A DNA stretch of 64,000 nt from positions 62,001 to 126,000 of the forward strand of contig CAKSVD010000003.1 in NCBI GenBank assembly GCA_934503275.1. The letters run 5' to 3'. The notes beneath the pieces were generated by a model. That model searched no databases. It was not told where the DNA came from and saw only the letters and a program-made list of their open reading frames with translations. The first letter of the stretch is position 1. Every line of letters starts with the position of its first letter. Made by a program: the position numbers and the translations under genes. This DNA is from an uncultured Faecalibacterium sp. (lineage in GTDB: Bacteria; Bacillota; Clostridia; Oscillospirales; Ruminococcaceae). Below, piece by piece: positions 42,482 through 51,695 of the stretch.

Positions 42482-43582
42482 TCAGGAGAAGCTCTCGGCG
42501 GTGGTCACCTCGGTAATTTCGGTGCAGTAGGGCTTGAAGGCCTCCTTCAGGGCAGCAAGGTCAAGACCCAGCGCCGCGGCGGTCTCGGTGTTGATGGTGA
42601 CGATGCCGTTATCAAAGGTCTGGTAGGGCAGGTCTGCGGGGGTCTTGCCGTCGCACAGCAGCTGGCTGACCATATCGGCGGTAGCTTCGCCCAGCTGGAC
42701 GTAGTCCACGCCGTAGCCCACCAGTGCGCCGTTCAACGCAAAGCTGTCGGCACCGGTGTAGTGCTGCACACCGGCCTCGATGAAACTTTCGTAGATGGAC
42801 AGCTCGGCGGTCATGATGGTGTTATCAGTGGGGGTGAACACGGCCTTGACCCCGGCGGCGACCAGTGCCTCGGCAGCCATCTGCACCTCGGCGGTGGTGG
42901 TGCCATTCTTTTCCACCACCTTGATGCCGTTCTTCTCGCAGAAGGCCTTGGCGTCCGCAATGGCCTGGGTGGAGGCATCCTGACTCAGGTCATACAACAG
43001 ACCGATGGTATCGATGCCGGGGTTTGCCGCCACGATCAGGTTCATGATGGCATCGGTGTTCAGGGCATCGGAGGTGCCGGTGATGTTCTCCTCGCCGTCA
43101 AAGCCAGCGGCGGCGGGGTCGGTCACGGCAGAGTAGACCACCGGGATGTCAGTGTCCTCCACGGCAGCCAGCATGGTAGCGGCGGTGGGGGTGGCCACGG
43201 CCACGATCACATCCACGCCGTCGGCCACAAGGTCTGCGCCGATCTGGTTCAGGTTGGACTGGTCGGCCTGTGCGTTGGCGTAATAATCGGCGTAGTCAAA
43301 GGTGACGCCCTTCTCCTTGCCAATGGCGTCCAGACGGCTCTCCACAGATTCCACGATCTGGTTAAGGGAGGCGTGGTCCACATAGTTGACGATGCCCACC
43401 TTGAAGGTCTCGCCAGCGGCGGCAGTGCTGCCGGAGGCAGCTGCGGAGGAGGAGACTGCTGTACTGGAGGCAGAGCCGGAAGCGGCGCTGCCGCAGCCGG
43501 TCAGTGCCATGGCAGAAACAGCGGAAGCGGCCAGAGCGGCCTTCAGGAAGCTGCGGCGGGAGATCATGTTCAGGTTTTTCAT
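42482..43582 (-). CDS. ABC transporter substrate-binding lipoprotein, TrpX-like, 366 aa
   Basis: The signal peptide carries SRRSFLKAALAAS, a twin-arginine-like motif, and the lipobox ALTGC at Cys30. A Ser/Ala-rich linker follows. The domain (KVGIVNYVDHASLNQIVESVESRLDAI, then YSAVTDPAAAGF) fits the PF04392 binding-protein family (TrpX). ATG follows AAAGGAG. It is the first gene after a T-box with a Trp-like specifier, supporting tryptophan or a Trp precursor as ligand. Confidence 0.87.
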   Translation of the reverse strand: MKNLNMISRRSFLKAALAASAVSAMALTGCGSAASGSASSTAVSSSAAASGSTAAAGETFKVGIVNYVDHASLNQIVESVESRLDAIGKEKGVTFDYADYYANAQADQSNLNQIGADLVADGVDVIVAVATPTAATMLAAVEDTDIPVVYSAVTDPAAAGFDGEENITGTSDALNTDAIMNLIVAANPGIDTIGLLYDLSQDASTQAIADAKAFCEKNGIKVVEKNGTTTAEVQMAAEALVAAGVKAVFTPTDNTIMTAELSIYESFIEAGVQHYTGADSFALNGALVGYGVDYVQLGEATADMVSQLLCDGKTPADLPYQTFDNGIVTINTETAAALGLDLAALKEAFKPYCTEITEVTTAESFS

Positions 43583-43649
43583 AGTGGTAACTCCTTTCCC
43601 GGAGCGGGCGGCAAATCAAAAGACCCGCTCCCTTTGCGGGACGGGTCTT

Positions 43650-43935
43650 AAAACAAAACGACCCTGTCCCTGTGTGTTATCCACAAGGACAGGATCGGTA
43701 AATTACGATTCTGCGGTGCCACCTTGCTTGCTCTGCATCCAATACAACAGAGCCACTCACGGAGAGCCAACACTCCCCTGTCCTGTAACGGAGACTTCCG
43801 TCCAAAGCTACTAAGGCTTCTACCCGTTTGCCCGGCCCTCGGCGGCCCACGAAACTCTGCCCCGCTTTCGCCCGTTTGCACTGTCCGGGCTCACTGCAGA
43901 TGCGCTGTGCAGGTTCTCTTCCGCCTCATCGGTTT
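43650..43935 (-). ncRNA. T-box leader of the ABC uptake operon (Trp specifier)
   Basis: On the minus strand the T-box sequence AGGTGGCACCGCAG (43711-43724) is followed by a terminator (CGATCCTGTCC with GGACAGGGTCG, 43659-43697) and a T-run at 43650-43658. The specifier candidate TGG (43847-43849) stands in the context TTTCG-TGG-G. This assigns the operon to tryptophan on the basis of regulation, not of measured transport. Confidence 0.88.
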
Positions 43936-43941
43936 GATTGC

Positions 43942-43969
43942 ATTATACACTTTATCTTCGTAAAGTCAA
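43942..43969 (-). promoter_or_regulatory. Promoter of the Trp-type T-box transcript
   Basis: On the minus strand, TTGACT (43969-43964) and a perfect TATAAT (43947-43942) are 16 bases apart. Confidence 0.85.
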
Positions 43970-44008
43970 GAGGAAATTTAAAAATTTTATTTTCCTGCCC
44001 GGTCAAAG

Positions 44009-46411
44009 TCATTCTTCTGCCGGGGTGCCGGTGCTGCGGCGTTTGCGGCGCACAAAGTAGGCGACGTACACCACCCATACCGGAATGGCCACGGCGGTCA
44101 CCACCCGGCTGGCAGAAAGCCCGGCGGCCTGATACACAAAGTCGATGCTGCTTGCGCCTGCCGGGCAGAGCACTGCCATCAGTCCCTCGTCCACGCGCAG
44201 GATGTCGGCCTTTTCGCCGTTGACATAGGCGGTAAAGCCGTCATCGTAGGGCACGGAGAAAAAGACGAGATTTGCCTTGTCCAGCGTGATCTCGGCATGG
44301 AAGCCCGCGTTGTTCATCTGGAACACCGAGCAGCTGTGGGCGCGGCGGTCGGCGCAGTCCTGCGTGTAGCTGTCATAGTGCAACTCGTCCAGCATGGCGT
44401 CCGGCAGCTCGGTCAGGTACTTGCCATACTGTGCTACATCCTCGTCCTCCAGCATCAGCGCCCGCATCAGCAGGTTGGAGCGCAGGGTCTTGACCGAGGC
44501 TTCATAGGTAGCTTTGGTCACATAGTAGTCGTAGGTAAAGCCCATGGGCACATAGTTGTCGTTGTGGTACAACGTGTAGCCGTCCACATCGGCAAGATAG
44601 GTCCAGCCCGCGTCCGCCTCGTCCTCAAAGCTTTCGCGCTTTTCCGGGGTGGTAATGAGGTACTCCACGCTCAACAGGCCGCGCAGGGCGTAGTTTGTGA
44701 TCTCCGGCTCGCTGCGCACATCCCGCTTGACCCCCAGCCCCGGGTAAAAGCTGAGGATGCTGGGGGCAGCCGTGCTGCCGAAGTATTGCAGGCAGCTTTT
44801 ATCCAGCCACATCCCGATGTTGTCGTGGATCTTGTAGGTGTCGATGCGGTAGTCGCCCTCCGGCAGGTCTTTTTTCAGCAGCAGAGCGTTGGTGTCCTGC
44901 TCCACAAGGTCGCTGTCCGTGTACCACTGGCCAAACTTGCCAATGCCGATGTGTACCATGGTGAACACACAGGCAAACACCAGCACCGCCGCTGTCATGC
45001 GCTGGGCAAAGCGGCTGTCCTGCCGCCACTTGCCGCAGAGGTAGCGGTACAGTGCAAGCCCCAGCAGGCCAAAGCCCAGCACGGCAAAGAACTGTCCCGG
45101 GTTCTTCAGCACGCCGAAGGACCATGTCTCGGTGGTATCGTCCCGCACAGGCACCACCGCAAACACCAGCGTAGCCAGCATGATCCAGCCGATGCCGCGG
45201 GCGGGTGCGTCCAGATCAACGTCCGGATCCTCCAGCGCGTTCACGGTCATGGCGGCAAGGATGAGGGTGGGCATATAGTACCAGCGGGCGTAGTAGCTGG
45301 AGTTGAGCGCGTAGAAGGCACTGTTCAGCACCGGCACCAGCGCGCACACGGCGCACACCGCCACGATGCGCTTTTTGCTGTCGGCCTTGCGGCTGCGCCA
45401 GTAGGCCATGGCACCGGCCAGACTGCACAGCGGCAGATAGGCGGTCATGCTCGTCCACTTGATGACGCCCTCCGACCAGACCGAGGTAAGGTAAGGGGAG
45501 TCCGGCGGTAAGATCCAGCTGAGCAGGATAGCCAGATACTGCTGCACTTTGGAGTAGGTCAAAAAGCCCCAGCCGGAGGAAAGATCGATGGTGCGCGGAT
45601 TCTGCAGCAGGCTGAGCACCGCCGGGAACAGCAGCAGACAGCCCATGGCAACGCCCAGCACGCTCTCCCACAAAAGATGGCAGAACTTGCGCCCGGTCAG
45701 CCGGAAGTCCTTGGCGGTCAGCTTGCACACAAAGTAGATGCACAGGAAAATGACCTGTCCCACAAAGAAGAAGTAGTTATTGAGCAGGTTTACCGCCACC
45801 CAGAAGGCGAACAGGCCGTGACGGCCTTTATAAATGGCCTCGTCCAGCGCCCAGAGCAGGTAGGGGAACAGCGCCACCACATCTACAAAGTGGTTAAAGA
45901 ACACGTTGTACACCGCAAAGCCGGAAAGCGCGTACAGGCAGGCGCCCAGCACCGCGTAGTTCTCGTTTTTAACATAGCGGCGCAGGTACAGGAACGCGCC
46001 GCCGCCCGCCACGCCGAACTTGAGCACCAGCAGCGGCACCATCATATAGGGCAGCCATCTCTGCGGCAGCAGCACCGATAGCCAGAAGAACGGCGAGCCG
46101 TACAGGTAGAAGGAGTAGGCGTTCATCACCCCGCTGCCAAGGTCGGTCGCCCACGAAAAGGTATTGCGCGGCGCACCGGCAAAGGCGCTGTCCGGGTAGC
46201 CCGCGCCCTTGACAAAGCCGTTCATATACCGGTAAAAGCTGATCTGCTGGCTGTTAAAATCGCCGGCATAGTGGAAAAAGCCGCCGTCAAGAAGATAGAA
46301 GGGCAAAAAGAAGATGGCCGCCGTCAGGGCGCACAGCCCCACCGCCTGCCAGAATTTTTTATGGCTCTGCCCGCTTGGTGTGAGCAGCCGTGGTTTTATA
46401 AACTTTTCCAT
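44009..46411 (-). CDS. YfhO-family membrane protein, 800 aa
   Basis: ATG 46411 follows AAAGAGG; sequence upstream in the same frame is not coding. The protein has about a dozen membrane helices, the hallmark N-terminal loop FFHYAGDFNSQQISFYRY (with the GDF acidic site), FSWATDLGSGVMN and a large C-terminal outside domain. YfhO proteins are GT-C-like enzymes that help glycosylate lipoteichoic acid or lipids. Its substrate here is unknown. Confidence 0.85.
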   Translation of the reverse strand: MEKFIKPRLLTPSGQSHKKFWQAVGLCALTAAIFFLPFYLLDGGFFHYAGDFNSQQISFYRYMNGFVKGAGYPDSAFAGAPRNTFSWATDLGSGVMNAYSFYLYGSPFFWLSVLLPQRWLPYMMVPLLVLKFGVAGGGAFLYLRRYVKNENYAVLGACLYALSGFAVYNVFFNHFVDVVALFPYLLWALDEAIYKGRHGLFAFWVAVNLLNNYFFFVGQVIFLCIYFVCKLTAKDFRLTGRKFCHLLWESVLGVAMGCLLLFPAVLSLLQNPRTIDLSSGWGFLTYSKVQQYLAILLSWILPPDSPYLTSVWSEGVIKWTSMTAYLPLCSLAGAMAYWRSRKADSKKRIVAVCAVCALVPVLNSAFYALNSSYYARWYYMPTLILAAMTVNALEDPDVDLDAPARGIGWIMLATLVFAVVPVRDDTTETWSFGVLKNPGQFFAVLGFGLLGLALYRYLCGKWRQDSRFAQRMTAAVLVFACVFTMVHIGIGKFGQWYTDSDLVEQDTNALLLKKDLPEGDYRIDTYKIHDNIGMWLDKSCLQYFGSTAAPSILSFYPGLGVKRDVRSEPEITNYALRGLLSVEYLITTPEKRESFEDEADAGWTYLADVDGYTLYHNDNYVPMGFTYDYYVTKATYEASVKTLRSNLLMRALMLEDEDVAQYGKYLTELPDAMLDELHYDSYTQDCADRRAHSCSVFQMNNAGFHAEITLDKANLVFFSVPYDDGFTAYVNGEKADILRVDEGLMAVLCPAGASSIDFVYQAAGLSASRVVTAVAIPVWVVYVAYFVRRKRRSTGTPAEE

Positions 46412-46501
46412 AGCGTTCCTCTTTCTCCGCGCACCGGCGCGGAAGTGGATTTGATAACACCTTGTAGTATTATAGCACGGCATCGTGCAAGAAAAAAGGG
46501 C

Positions 46502-46530
46502 TTGACAATCCTGCGTCCGGCGGCTATGGT
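46502..46530 (+). promoter_or_regulatory. Promoter of the HD nucleotidase gene
   Basis: TTGACA (46502-46507) and TATGGT (46525-46530) are 17 bases apart. Transcription would start only ~15 bases before the ATG, so the leader is very short. Confidence 0.5.
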
Positions 46531-46552
46531 GAAGAAAAGGAGGCGTATTGCC

Positions 46553-47140
46553 ATGCTGTATCCCTTCAGCGCCTTGTTGGCGCGCATGAAGTACATTACC
46601 CGGTGGAGCCTGATGCACTCCACCCGGGCGGAATCCCTCAGCGAGCACACCTGCGACACTGCGCTGCTGGCGCACCTGCTGTGCCTCATCGCCAAGCACT
46701 ACACCGGCACGCCCTGCCGCCCCGAGGCAGTGGCGGTGGCGGCGCTGTACCACGACGCCCCGGAGATCATCACCGGGGATATGCCCACGCCGGTCAAGTA
46801 CCACTCCCCAGCGCTGCGGGACGCCTACAAGGCGCTGGAGACCGAGAGCGTGCGCTCCATGGCGGCTCTGCTGCCCGCAGAACTGGCCGCAGAACTGACC
46901 CCCTGCATGGACGGCAGTGCCCTGACGGCAGAGGAGCACCGGCTGCTCAAGGCTGCCGACCGGCTGAGCGCGCTGATCAAATGCACCGAGGAGCAGCGCA
47001 GCGGCAACCACGAATTTGATGCCGCATTAACGCAGCAGCGCGCTGCGCTGCAAGCCATGCGCTGCCCAGAGGCCGACTGGTTTCTAACGCACTGCCTGCC
47101 CTGCTACACCCAGAATCTGGACGAGCTGACGAAGCCGTAA
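46553..47140 (+). CDS. YfbR-like HD-domain 5'-deoxynucleotidase, 195 aa
   Basis: ATG 46553 follows AAAAGGAGG; earlier in-frame starts are inside the opposite gene. The HD motifs are SLSEHTCDTALLAHLL (His), LYHDAPEIITGDMPTPVKYHS (His-Asp) and LLKAADRLSALIKCTEE (Asp), matching YfbR, which dephosphorylates deoxynucleoside 5'-monophosphates. This fits nucleotide salvage. It stands alone before a bidirectional terminator. Confidence 0.86.
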   Translation: MLYPFSALLARMKYITRWSLMHSTRAESLSEHTCDTALLAHLLCLIAKHYTGTPCRPEAVAVAALYHDAPEIITGDMPTPVKYHSPALRDAYKALETESVRSMAALLPAELAAELTPCMDGSALTAEEHRLLKAADRLSALIKCTEEQRSGNHEFDAALTQQRAALQAMRCPEADWFLTHCLPCYTQNLDELTKP

Positions 47141-47145
47141 AAAAT

Positions 47146-47181
47146 GCAATGCCGGACAGCCCACAGGCTGCCCGGCATTGC
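47146..47181. terminator. Bidirectional terminator between the HD gene and dusB
   Basis: GCAATGCCGG with CAGCC pairs with GGCTG and CCGGCATTGC around CACA, one A bulged. AAAA precedes and TCTGCTTC follows. Confidence 0.75.
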
Positions 47182-47197
47182 TCTGCTTCGGGTCAAA

Positions 47198-48217
47198 TTA
47201 CGGGAACGGCACCTCCCGCACATCATCGGGGTCCAGCCCGGCCTTGCGCTGCTCTTCAAATACGGCGGCGATCAGCTCGTCCAAGTCCTCCAAGTGGGTC
47301 AGGGTGCAGCAGTAGCGGCGCAGGGCGGCGGCGCCCTTCAGCCCCTTCATGTAGTGCATGGTCTGGGCGCGTGCCTGCGGCATGGCTACAAATTCGCCCT
47401 TCTGCTCCACCATCTCCTCCACCTGACGGCGCAACGCGTTCATCCGCGCCTGCAGGTTCGGCTCCTTGGGGGCGGGCAGCCCCTCCAGTGCGGCGTTCAC
47501 CCGCTCAAACAGCCATGGGTCACCCAGTGCGCTCCGGGCGATCATCACGCCGTCGCAGTGCGTTTCGCGCACCATGCGCAGCGCGTCCTCGGCGCAGTGG
47601 ATATCGCCGTTGCCCAGCACCGGCACCTTCACCGCGTCCTTTACCCGTGCGATGATCTCCGGGTCGATGCCCGGGGTATACATCTGCTCCCGGGTGCGGG
47701 CGTGCACTGCCACCAGCGCCGCGCCCGCCTGCTCGCAGGCTTTGGCGCACTCCACGGCGGTGATGTGGTCGGCGTCCCAGCCCTTGCGCATTTTTACGGT
47801 GACCGGGCGCTTGGTGTGTGCCACCACCTGCTCCACGATGCGCCCGCAGCGGTCGGGGTCCAGCATCAGCTTGCTGCCCGCCCCGCCGGAAACGATCTTG
47901 GGCGCGGGGCAGCCCATGTTGATGTCCACAAAGTCGAATGCGTACTGCTCGATGGCGGCGGTGGCCTCGCCCATGATCTCCGGCACCTCGCCGAAGATCT
48001 GCACCCCGTAGGGTGCGCCATTGGGCGCTGCCTTCAGCAGGCTGACGGTCTTATGGTCGCCGTACACCAGCGCCCGGCTGGACACCATCTCGCTGACGGT
48101 AAAGCCTGCGCCGTGCTGTGCCATCAGGCGGCGGCAGGGGGCATCCGTAAAGCCTGCCATAGGGCCGAACACCGCCCGGTGGGGCAGGGTGATATTGCCG
48201 ATCTTCAAAGGTTCCAT
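47198..48217 (-). CDS. dusB: tRNA-dihydrouridine synthase
   Basis: The 339-aa flavoprotein reduces uridines in the tRNA D-loop. It has the FMN-barrel motifs MAGFTDAPCRRL, DINMGCPAPKIV (catalytic Cys near residue 100), RPVTVKMRKGWD, VHARTREQMY and VLGNGDIHCAEDA. ATG follows AAGGAG on the minus strand. Alone in its transcript. Fits DusB best; DusA and DusC differ in length and N-terminus. Confidence 0.93.
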   Translation of the reverse strand: MEPLKIGNITLPHRAVFGPMAGFTDAPCRRLMAQHGAGFTVSEMVSSRALVYGDHKTVSLLKAAPNGAPYGVQIFGEVPEIMGEATAAIEQYAFDFVDINMGCPAPKIVSGGAGSKLMLDPDRCGRIVEQVVAHTKRPVTVKMRKGWDADHITAVECAKACEQAGAALVAVHARTREQMYTPGIDPEIIARVKDAVKVPVLGNGDIHCAEDALRMVRETHCDGVMIARSALGDPWLFERVNAALEGLPAPKEPNLQARMNALRRQVEEMVEQKGEFVAMPQARAQTMHYMKGLKGAAALRRYCCTLTHLEDLDELIAAVFEEQRKAGLDPDDVREVPFP

Positions 48218-48245
48218 GGGTTCTCCTTGTATCTGTTTTGGGGTA

Positions 48246-48360
48246 GACGATTTTGAATGCGCTCCGCGTTGCTCTGCGCATATTCAGAGGAAAGATTATT
48301 TTTATTTCGCAATTCTGGAAAATCTGCGGATTTTCCAGAATTGCCTTTTCACGGGAGAGG
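48246..48360 (-). repeat. Dispersed hairpin repeat, copy C
   Basis: GACGATTTTG is followed by the hairpin GAATGCGC...GCGCATATTC. Then come AGGAAAGATTATTTTTATTT, a 16-bp hairpin (GCAATTCTGGAAAATC, loop TGCG) and CTTTTCACGGGAGAGG. It lies between dusB and argS, in the 311-base gap. Confidence 0.85.
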
Positions 48361-48369
48361 ATTTCTCGA

Positions 48370-48482
48370 TAGCTGCTGCTTGTCTGCACCCTCATCCGTC
48401 TGCTCACTGCGTTCGCATCCACCTTCCCCCGACTGGGGGAAGGCTTTTGCTCCGGCAAGCTTTCTCTCCATACACCGTAAAA
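48370..48482. repeat. Second repeat in the dusB-argS gap, relative of the CCTCTCAG/CTCCCCC family
   Basis: It holds CACCCTCATCCGTCTGC, a GC-rich middle and the palindrome CCTTCCCCC/GGGGGAAGG, in the same order as the element at 40318. Ends are degraded. No gene is seen in this stretch. Confidence 0.5.
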
Positions 48483-48518
48483 AGGGGCTGTTGCGCCAAA
48501 TGCTGTGCAACAGCCCCT
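48483..48518 (-). terminator. argS operon terminator
   Basis: AGGGGCTGTTGC pairs with GCAACAGCCCCT, followed on the minus strand by TTTTTAC. Confidence 0.88.
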
Positions 48519-48529
48519 GTGGTTTTATG

Positions 48530-50344
48530 TTACATCTTCTCGGGCACGTTGATCTTGAACATGGTGAGCACGTTGAAGATGGCGTTCTTCACGCCGATGC
48601 ACAGAGCCAGACGTGCCTGCTGCACGGCGGGGTCTGCACCCTGAATGCGGCAGTTGCCGTAGAAGCGGTGGAAGGCGCTGGCCAGATCGATGACAAAGCG
48701 GTTGATGCGGCTGGGGTCGTACTTCTCGGCAGCCATCACGATCTCCTGCGGGAAGGCGGCCAGCATCCGGATCAGATCCATCTCGGAGGGCTCGGTGAGC
48801 AGGGTGGCATCGATATTCTCCGCACCGGCAAACTGCACACCCTCGCTCTCCATCTTTTTCAGGATGGAGCAGATGCGGGCGTGAGCGTACTGCACATAGT
48901 ACACGGGGTTATCGTTGTCGGTCTTGACGGCCTGATCCAGATCAAAGTCGATGCCGCTGCCGGCGTCGTGCATATTGAACAGGAAGCGTGCGCTGTCGAT
49001 GGGCACTTCCTCCAGCAGGTCGGTCAGGGTGATGGCGTTGCCGGTGCGCTTGGACATACGGACAGGCTGGCCGTCCCGCATCAGGTTGACCATCTGCATC
49101 AGCACAACGTCCAGATCCTCACCGTTCAGGCCGATGGCGTCCATCGCGCCCTTCATGCGGGCCACATGGCCGTGGTGGTCTGCGCCCCACACGTCGATAG
49201 CCTTGGCAAAGCCGCGGGTGGCCAGCTTGTTGTAGTGGTAGGCGATATCAGCGGCAAAGTAGGTGGGGATGCCGTTGGCGCGCACGAGCACCTCGTCCTT
49301 GGCCTCCTCCTCGGTGCCGTCCTCGGTCTTTTTCTTATTCACGGTGCCGTACTTGGCAGCGTACTGGGCGCTGCGGTACATGATGGCGCCGTCCTCGGCC
49401 TTGTAGCAGGCACCCAACTCCAGCAGCTTGTCCACCACAGCAAGAACAGCGCCGGACTCGTGCAGGGTGCTCTCGTGGAACCAGACGTCATAGTCGATGC
49501 GGTATTTGCCGAGGTCGCGCTTCAGCGCAGCAATGTTCTTGGGCAAGGCGTAGGCCACCAGTGCGTCCTTGAGGGCGGCAAAGGCCTCGCTCTCGAACAG
49601 AGCCTCCTCGCTCAGCCCAGAGCAGGCGGCAACGTACTTGTCGCCGTTCAGTTCGGCGAACTCACCGGCCAGCACCTTGATGTCGCCGCCCTGATAGCAC
49701 TCCTTGGGCAGGGGATAGGCCTCCTCGCCGCAGAACTGCTGCAGGTAGCGCACAGCCAGACTTTTGCCGAACTTCTGGATCTGGTTACCGGCGTCGTTGA
49801 TATAGAACTCGCGGGTCACATCGTAGCCGGACCAGTCCAGCACAGCGGCCAGACAGTCGCCCAGTGCGCCGCCGCGGGCGTTGCCCATGTGCATGGGGCC
49901 GGTGGGGTTGGCGGAAACGAACTCCACGTTGTACTTTGCGCCCTTGCCGTGGTCGGTGCGGCCATACTCCTTGTTGGCGCAGGCACCCAGCACCACGCCT
50001 GCCCAGAAGCTCTGGGACAGGAACAGGTTGATGAAGCCGGGACCGGCCACCTCCACCTTGGAGAACACGCTGTTTTCAAGAGAGGGCAGATGTGCCAGCA
50101 GGGCATCTGCGATCATCTTGGGCGCCTTGCGCCAGGTGCGTGCACCGGCCATGGCGAGGTTGGAGGCGATATCGCCATTCTTCACGTCGGCGGGGATCTC
50201 CACGATAAAGGCGGGCAGTTCTGCCTCGGGCAGGGTGCCGTCTGCCATAGCAGCCTTGGCGGCTGCGGTCAGCAGCGCGCGCGCCTCATCCAGCGCAGCC
50301 TGCCGGGGGTTGTAGTTCTGGTAGGTCTTTTCAAAATCAGTCAT
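48530..50344 (-). CDS. argS: Arginyl-tRNA synthetase
   Basis: ATG 50344 follows GAAAGGAAT; the longer frame upstream is out of the gene. The 604-aa class I synthetase has the HIGH-like motif in SANPTGPMHMGNARGGALGD (near residue 150) and the KMSKS-like MSKRTGNAI (near 430). It ends with the DALR-type anticodon domain (RFVIDLASAFHRFYGNC). It charges tRNA-Arg. It is the last gene of ddl-murI-DUF1934-argS. Confidence 0.95.
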   Translation of the reverse strand: MTDFEKTYQNYNPRQAALDEARALLTAAAKAAMADGTLPEAELPAFIVEIPADVKNGDIASNLAMAGARTWRKAPKMIADALLAHLPSLENSVFSKVEVAGPGFINLFLSQSFWAGVVLGACANKEYGRTDHGKGAKYNVEFVSANPTGPMHMGNARGGALGDCLAAVLDWSGYDVTREFYINDAGNQIQKFGKSLAVRYLQQFCGEEAYPLPKECYQGGDIKVLAGEFAELNGDKYVAACSGLSEEALFESEAFAALKDALVAYALPKNIAALKRDLGKYRIDYDVWFHESTLHESGAVLAVVDKLLELGACYKAEDGAIMYRSAQYAAKYGTVNKKKTEDGTEEEAKDEVLVRANGIPTYFAADIAYHYNKLATRGFAKAIDVWGADHHGHVARMKGAMDAIGLNGEDLDVVLMQMVNLMRDGQPVRMSKRTGNAITLTDLLEEVPIDSARFLFNMHDAGSGIDFDLDQAVKTDNDNPVYYVQYAHARICSILKKMESEGVQFAGAENIDATLLTEPSEMDLIRMLAAFPQEIVMAAEKYDPSRINRFVIDLASAFHRFYGNCRIQGADPAVQQARLALCIGVKNAIFNVLTMFKINVPEKM

Positions 50345-50379
50345 GGGTCGGATTCCTTTCACAGTCTCAGGGAACTTCG

Positions 50380-50856
50380 TCAATTCACATGGGTCACGGT
50401 AACTTCCAGACGGTTGCGGCTCACAAGCTCGGCGCTGTCGGCGTCCAGCAGATAGGCAAACCGGGCGGTGCCGCCCTTTTCGGTCAGCTGACAGTCGATC
50501 TCGTCTGCGGTCACGCCTAAAGTCATGGAGCCGAAGCCGGTCTCGTAGTGGCACAGGTTGCGGCGGCCTTTTTCGATCAGCAGCTGGGTGCCTGCCCCGC
50601 CGCCCTTACCGAACCGCAGCATCGCCACCCGGCTGCCGTCTGCGGCGATCTTCAGGGTAGTGGTGCAGCCCTCGTAGCCGGTGGTCTCGGTCTCGCGGTA
50701 GGTCACATAGTAGCTGCCGCCCTTCAGCACAAGGCTGCCCCGGGTCATCAGTTCCACAAATTCTTCTTTTTCTTCCTCCGCAGCCGGTTCGTCCAGCCGC
50801 TGCTCAATGCGGCTTTTGATGCGGATGATATAGTCTTCCTTCAGTGGCTTGCTCAC
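50380..50856 (-). CDS. DUF1934 (YwiB-like) protein, 158 aa
   Basis: GTG 50856 follows AAGGAAAA; the TTG at 50874 overlaps that site. Sequence fits DUF1934, a small beta-barrel family: EFVELMTRGSLVLKGGSYYVTYRETETTGYEG, then LLIEKGRRNLCHYETGFGSMTLGVTADEI. As in Bacillus ywiB, it sits beside argS, which supports the call. Its function is not known; the fold is lipocalin/calycin-like. Confidence 0.85.
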   Translation of the reverse strand: MSKPLKEDYIIRIKSRIEQRLDEPAAEEEKEEFVELMTRGSLVLKGGSYYVTYRETETTGYEGCTTTLKIAADGSRVAMLRFGKGGGAGTQLLIEKGRRNLCHYETGFGSMTLGVTADEIDCQLTEKGGTARFAYLLDADSAELVSRNRLEVTVTHVN

Positions 50857-50870
50857 GTTGTTTTTCCTTA

Positions 50871-51695
50871 TCAATATTTATCAATGGCGATCTGCTCCAC
50901 CGGGCCGCCCTTGTACTCGCCCAGAAACAGGTCTGCCGTCTGCACAAAGCAGTCCGGCACATCGCTGACGTAAAAGTGCGCCTGCCCGTTCTCGTGGTCG
51001 GCGCGCAGCCCGCGCTCGGCGAGCATCCGCTCCAGATGATGGGCGGCGGTCATGGCGGGGTCCACCAGCGTGACGCCCGGGCCCATGAACTCCCCGATCA
51101 TGCTTTTCAGCAGCGGGTAGTGGGTGCAGCCCAAGATCAGGGTGTCCACCCCGGCCTCGCGCACCTCGGTCAGGTACTGGGCGATGACCAGCTTTGTGAC
51201 CTGCTGCTTTCCGGCCTCGCTGTGATCCACATACCCGGCCTCTACCAGCGGTACGAACAGCGGACAGGGGCGGGCGGTGATCTCCACCCCGGGCACCAGC
51301 TGCCGCAGCAGCTTTTCGTAGCTGCGGGAGCGGATGGTGGCGGCTGTGCCAATAACGCCGATGCGGCGGTTGCGGGTGACAAAGGCTGCCTCCCGGGCGG
51401 CGGCGTCCACTACGCCAAGGTAGGGCACCGGCAGCTGCGCTGCCTCCGCAGCCGGGTAGGTGCTGCTCACCGTGCCGCAGGCGGCCATGATGCACTTGAC
51501 ATTTTTGGAAAGCAGAAAGGCCACGTCCTGCCGGGCGTACTGCAAAATGGTCTCCGGGCTGCGGCTGCCGTAGGGCACCCGGCCGGTATCGCCGAAGTAG
51601 ATGATATCCTCATGGGGCAGGCGCTTGCGCAGTTCCCGCACACCGGTCAGGCCGCCCAGACCGCTGTCGAACACGCCGATGGGGCGATTATCCAT
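50871..51695 (-). CDS. murI: Glutamate racemase
   Basis: It supplies D-glutamate for peptidoglycan. The 274-aa protein has FDSGLGGLTGVREL at the start, the catalytic Cys73 in AACGTVSST and Cys190 in GCTHYP. The first Cys motif usually reads ACNTxS, so Asn is replaced by Gly here. It overlaps ddl by 8 bases and is coupled to it, so both supply D-amino acids for the wall. Confidence 0.93.
   Translation of the reverse strand: MDNRPIGVFDSGLGGLTGVRELRKRLPHEDIIYFGDTGRVPYGSRSPETILQYARQDVAFLLSKNVKCIMAACGTVSSTYPAAEAAQLPVPYLGVVDAAAREAAFVTRNRRIGVIGTAATIRSRSYEKLLRQLVPGVEITARPCPLFVPLVEAGYVDHSEAGKQQVTKLVIAQYLTEVREAGVDTLILGCTHYPLLKSMIGEFMGPGVTLVDPAMTAAHHLERMLAERGLRADHENGQAHFYVSDVPDCFVQTADLFLGEYKGGPVEQIAIDKY

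Noticed and set aside
46412..47011. Long minus-strand extension of the YfhO-like frame (to 1000 aa)
   Set aside because: The extension runs antisense through the HD nucleotidase gene, has no membrane-protein character and lacks a ribosome binding site. The start at 46411 has AAAGAGG.
50345..50554. N-terminal extension of argS
   Set aside because: The added residues are unlike ArgS and overlap the DUF1934 gene. The ATG at 50344 has a ribosome binding site and gives a normal length.
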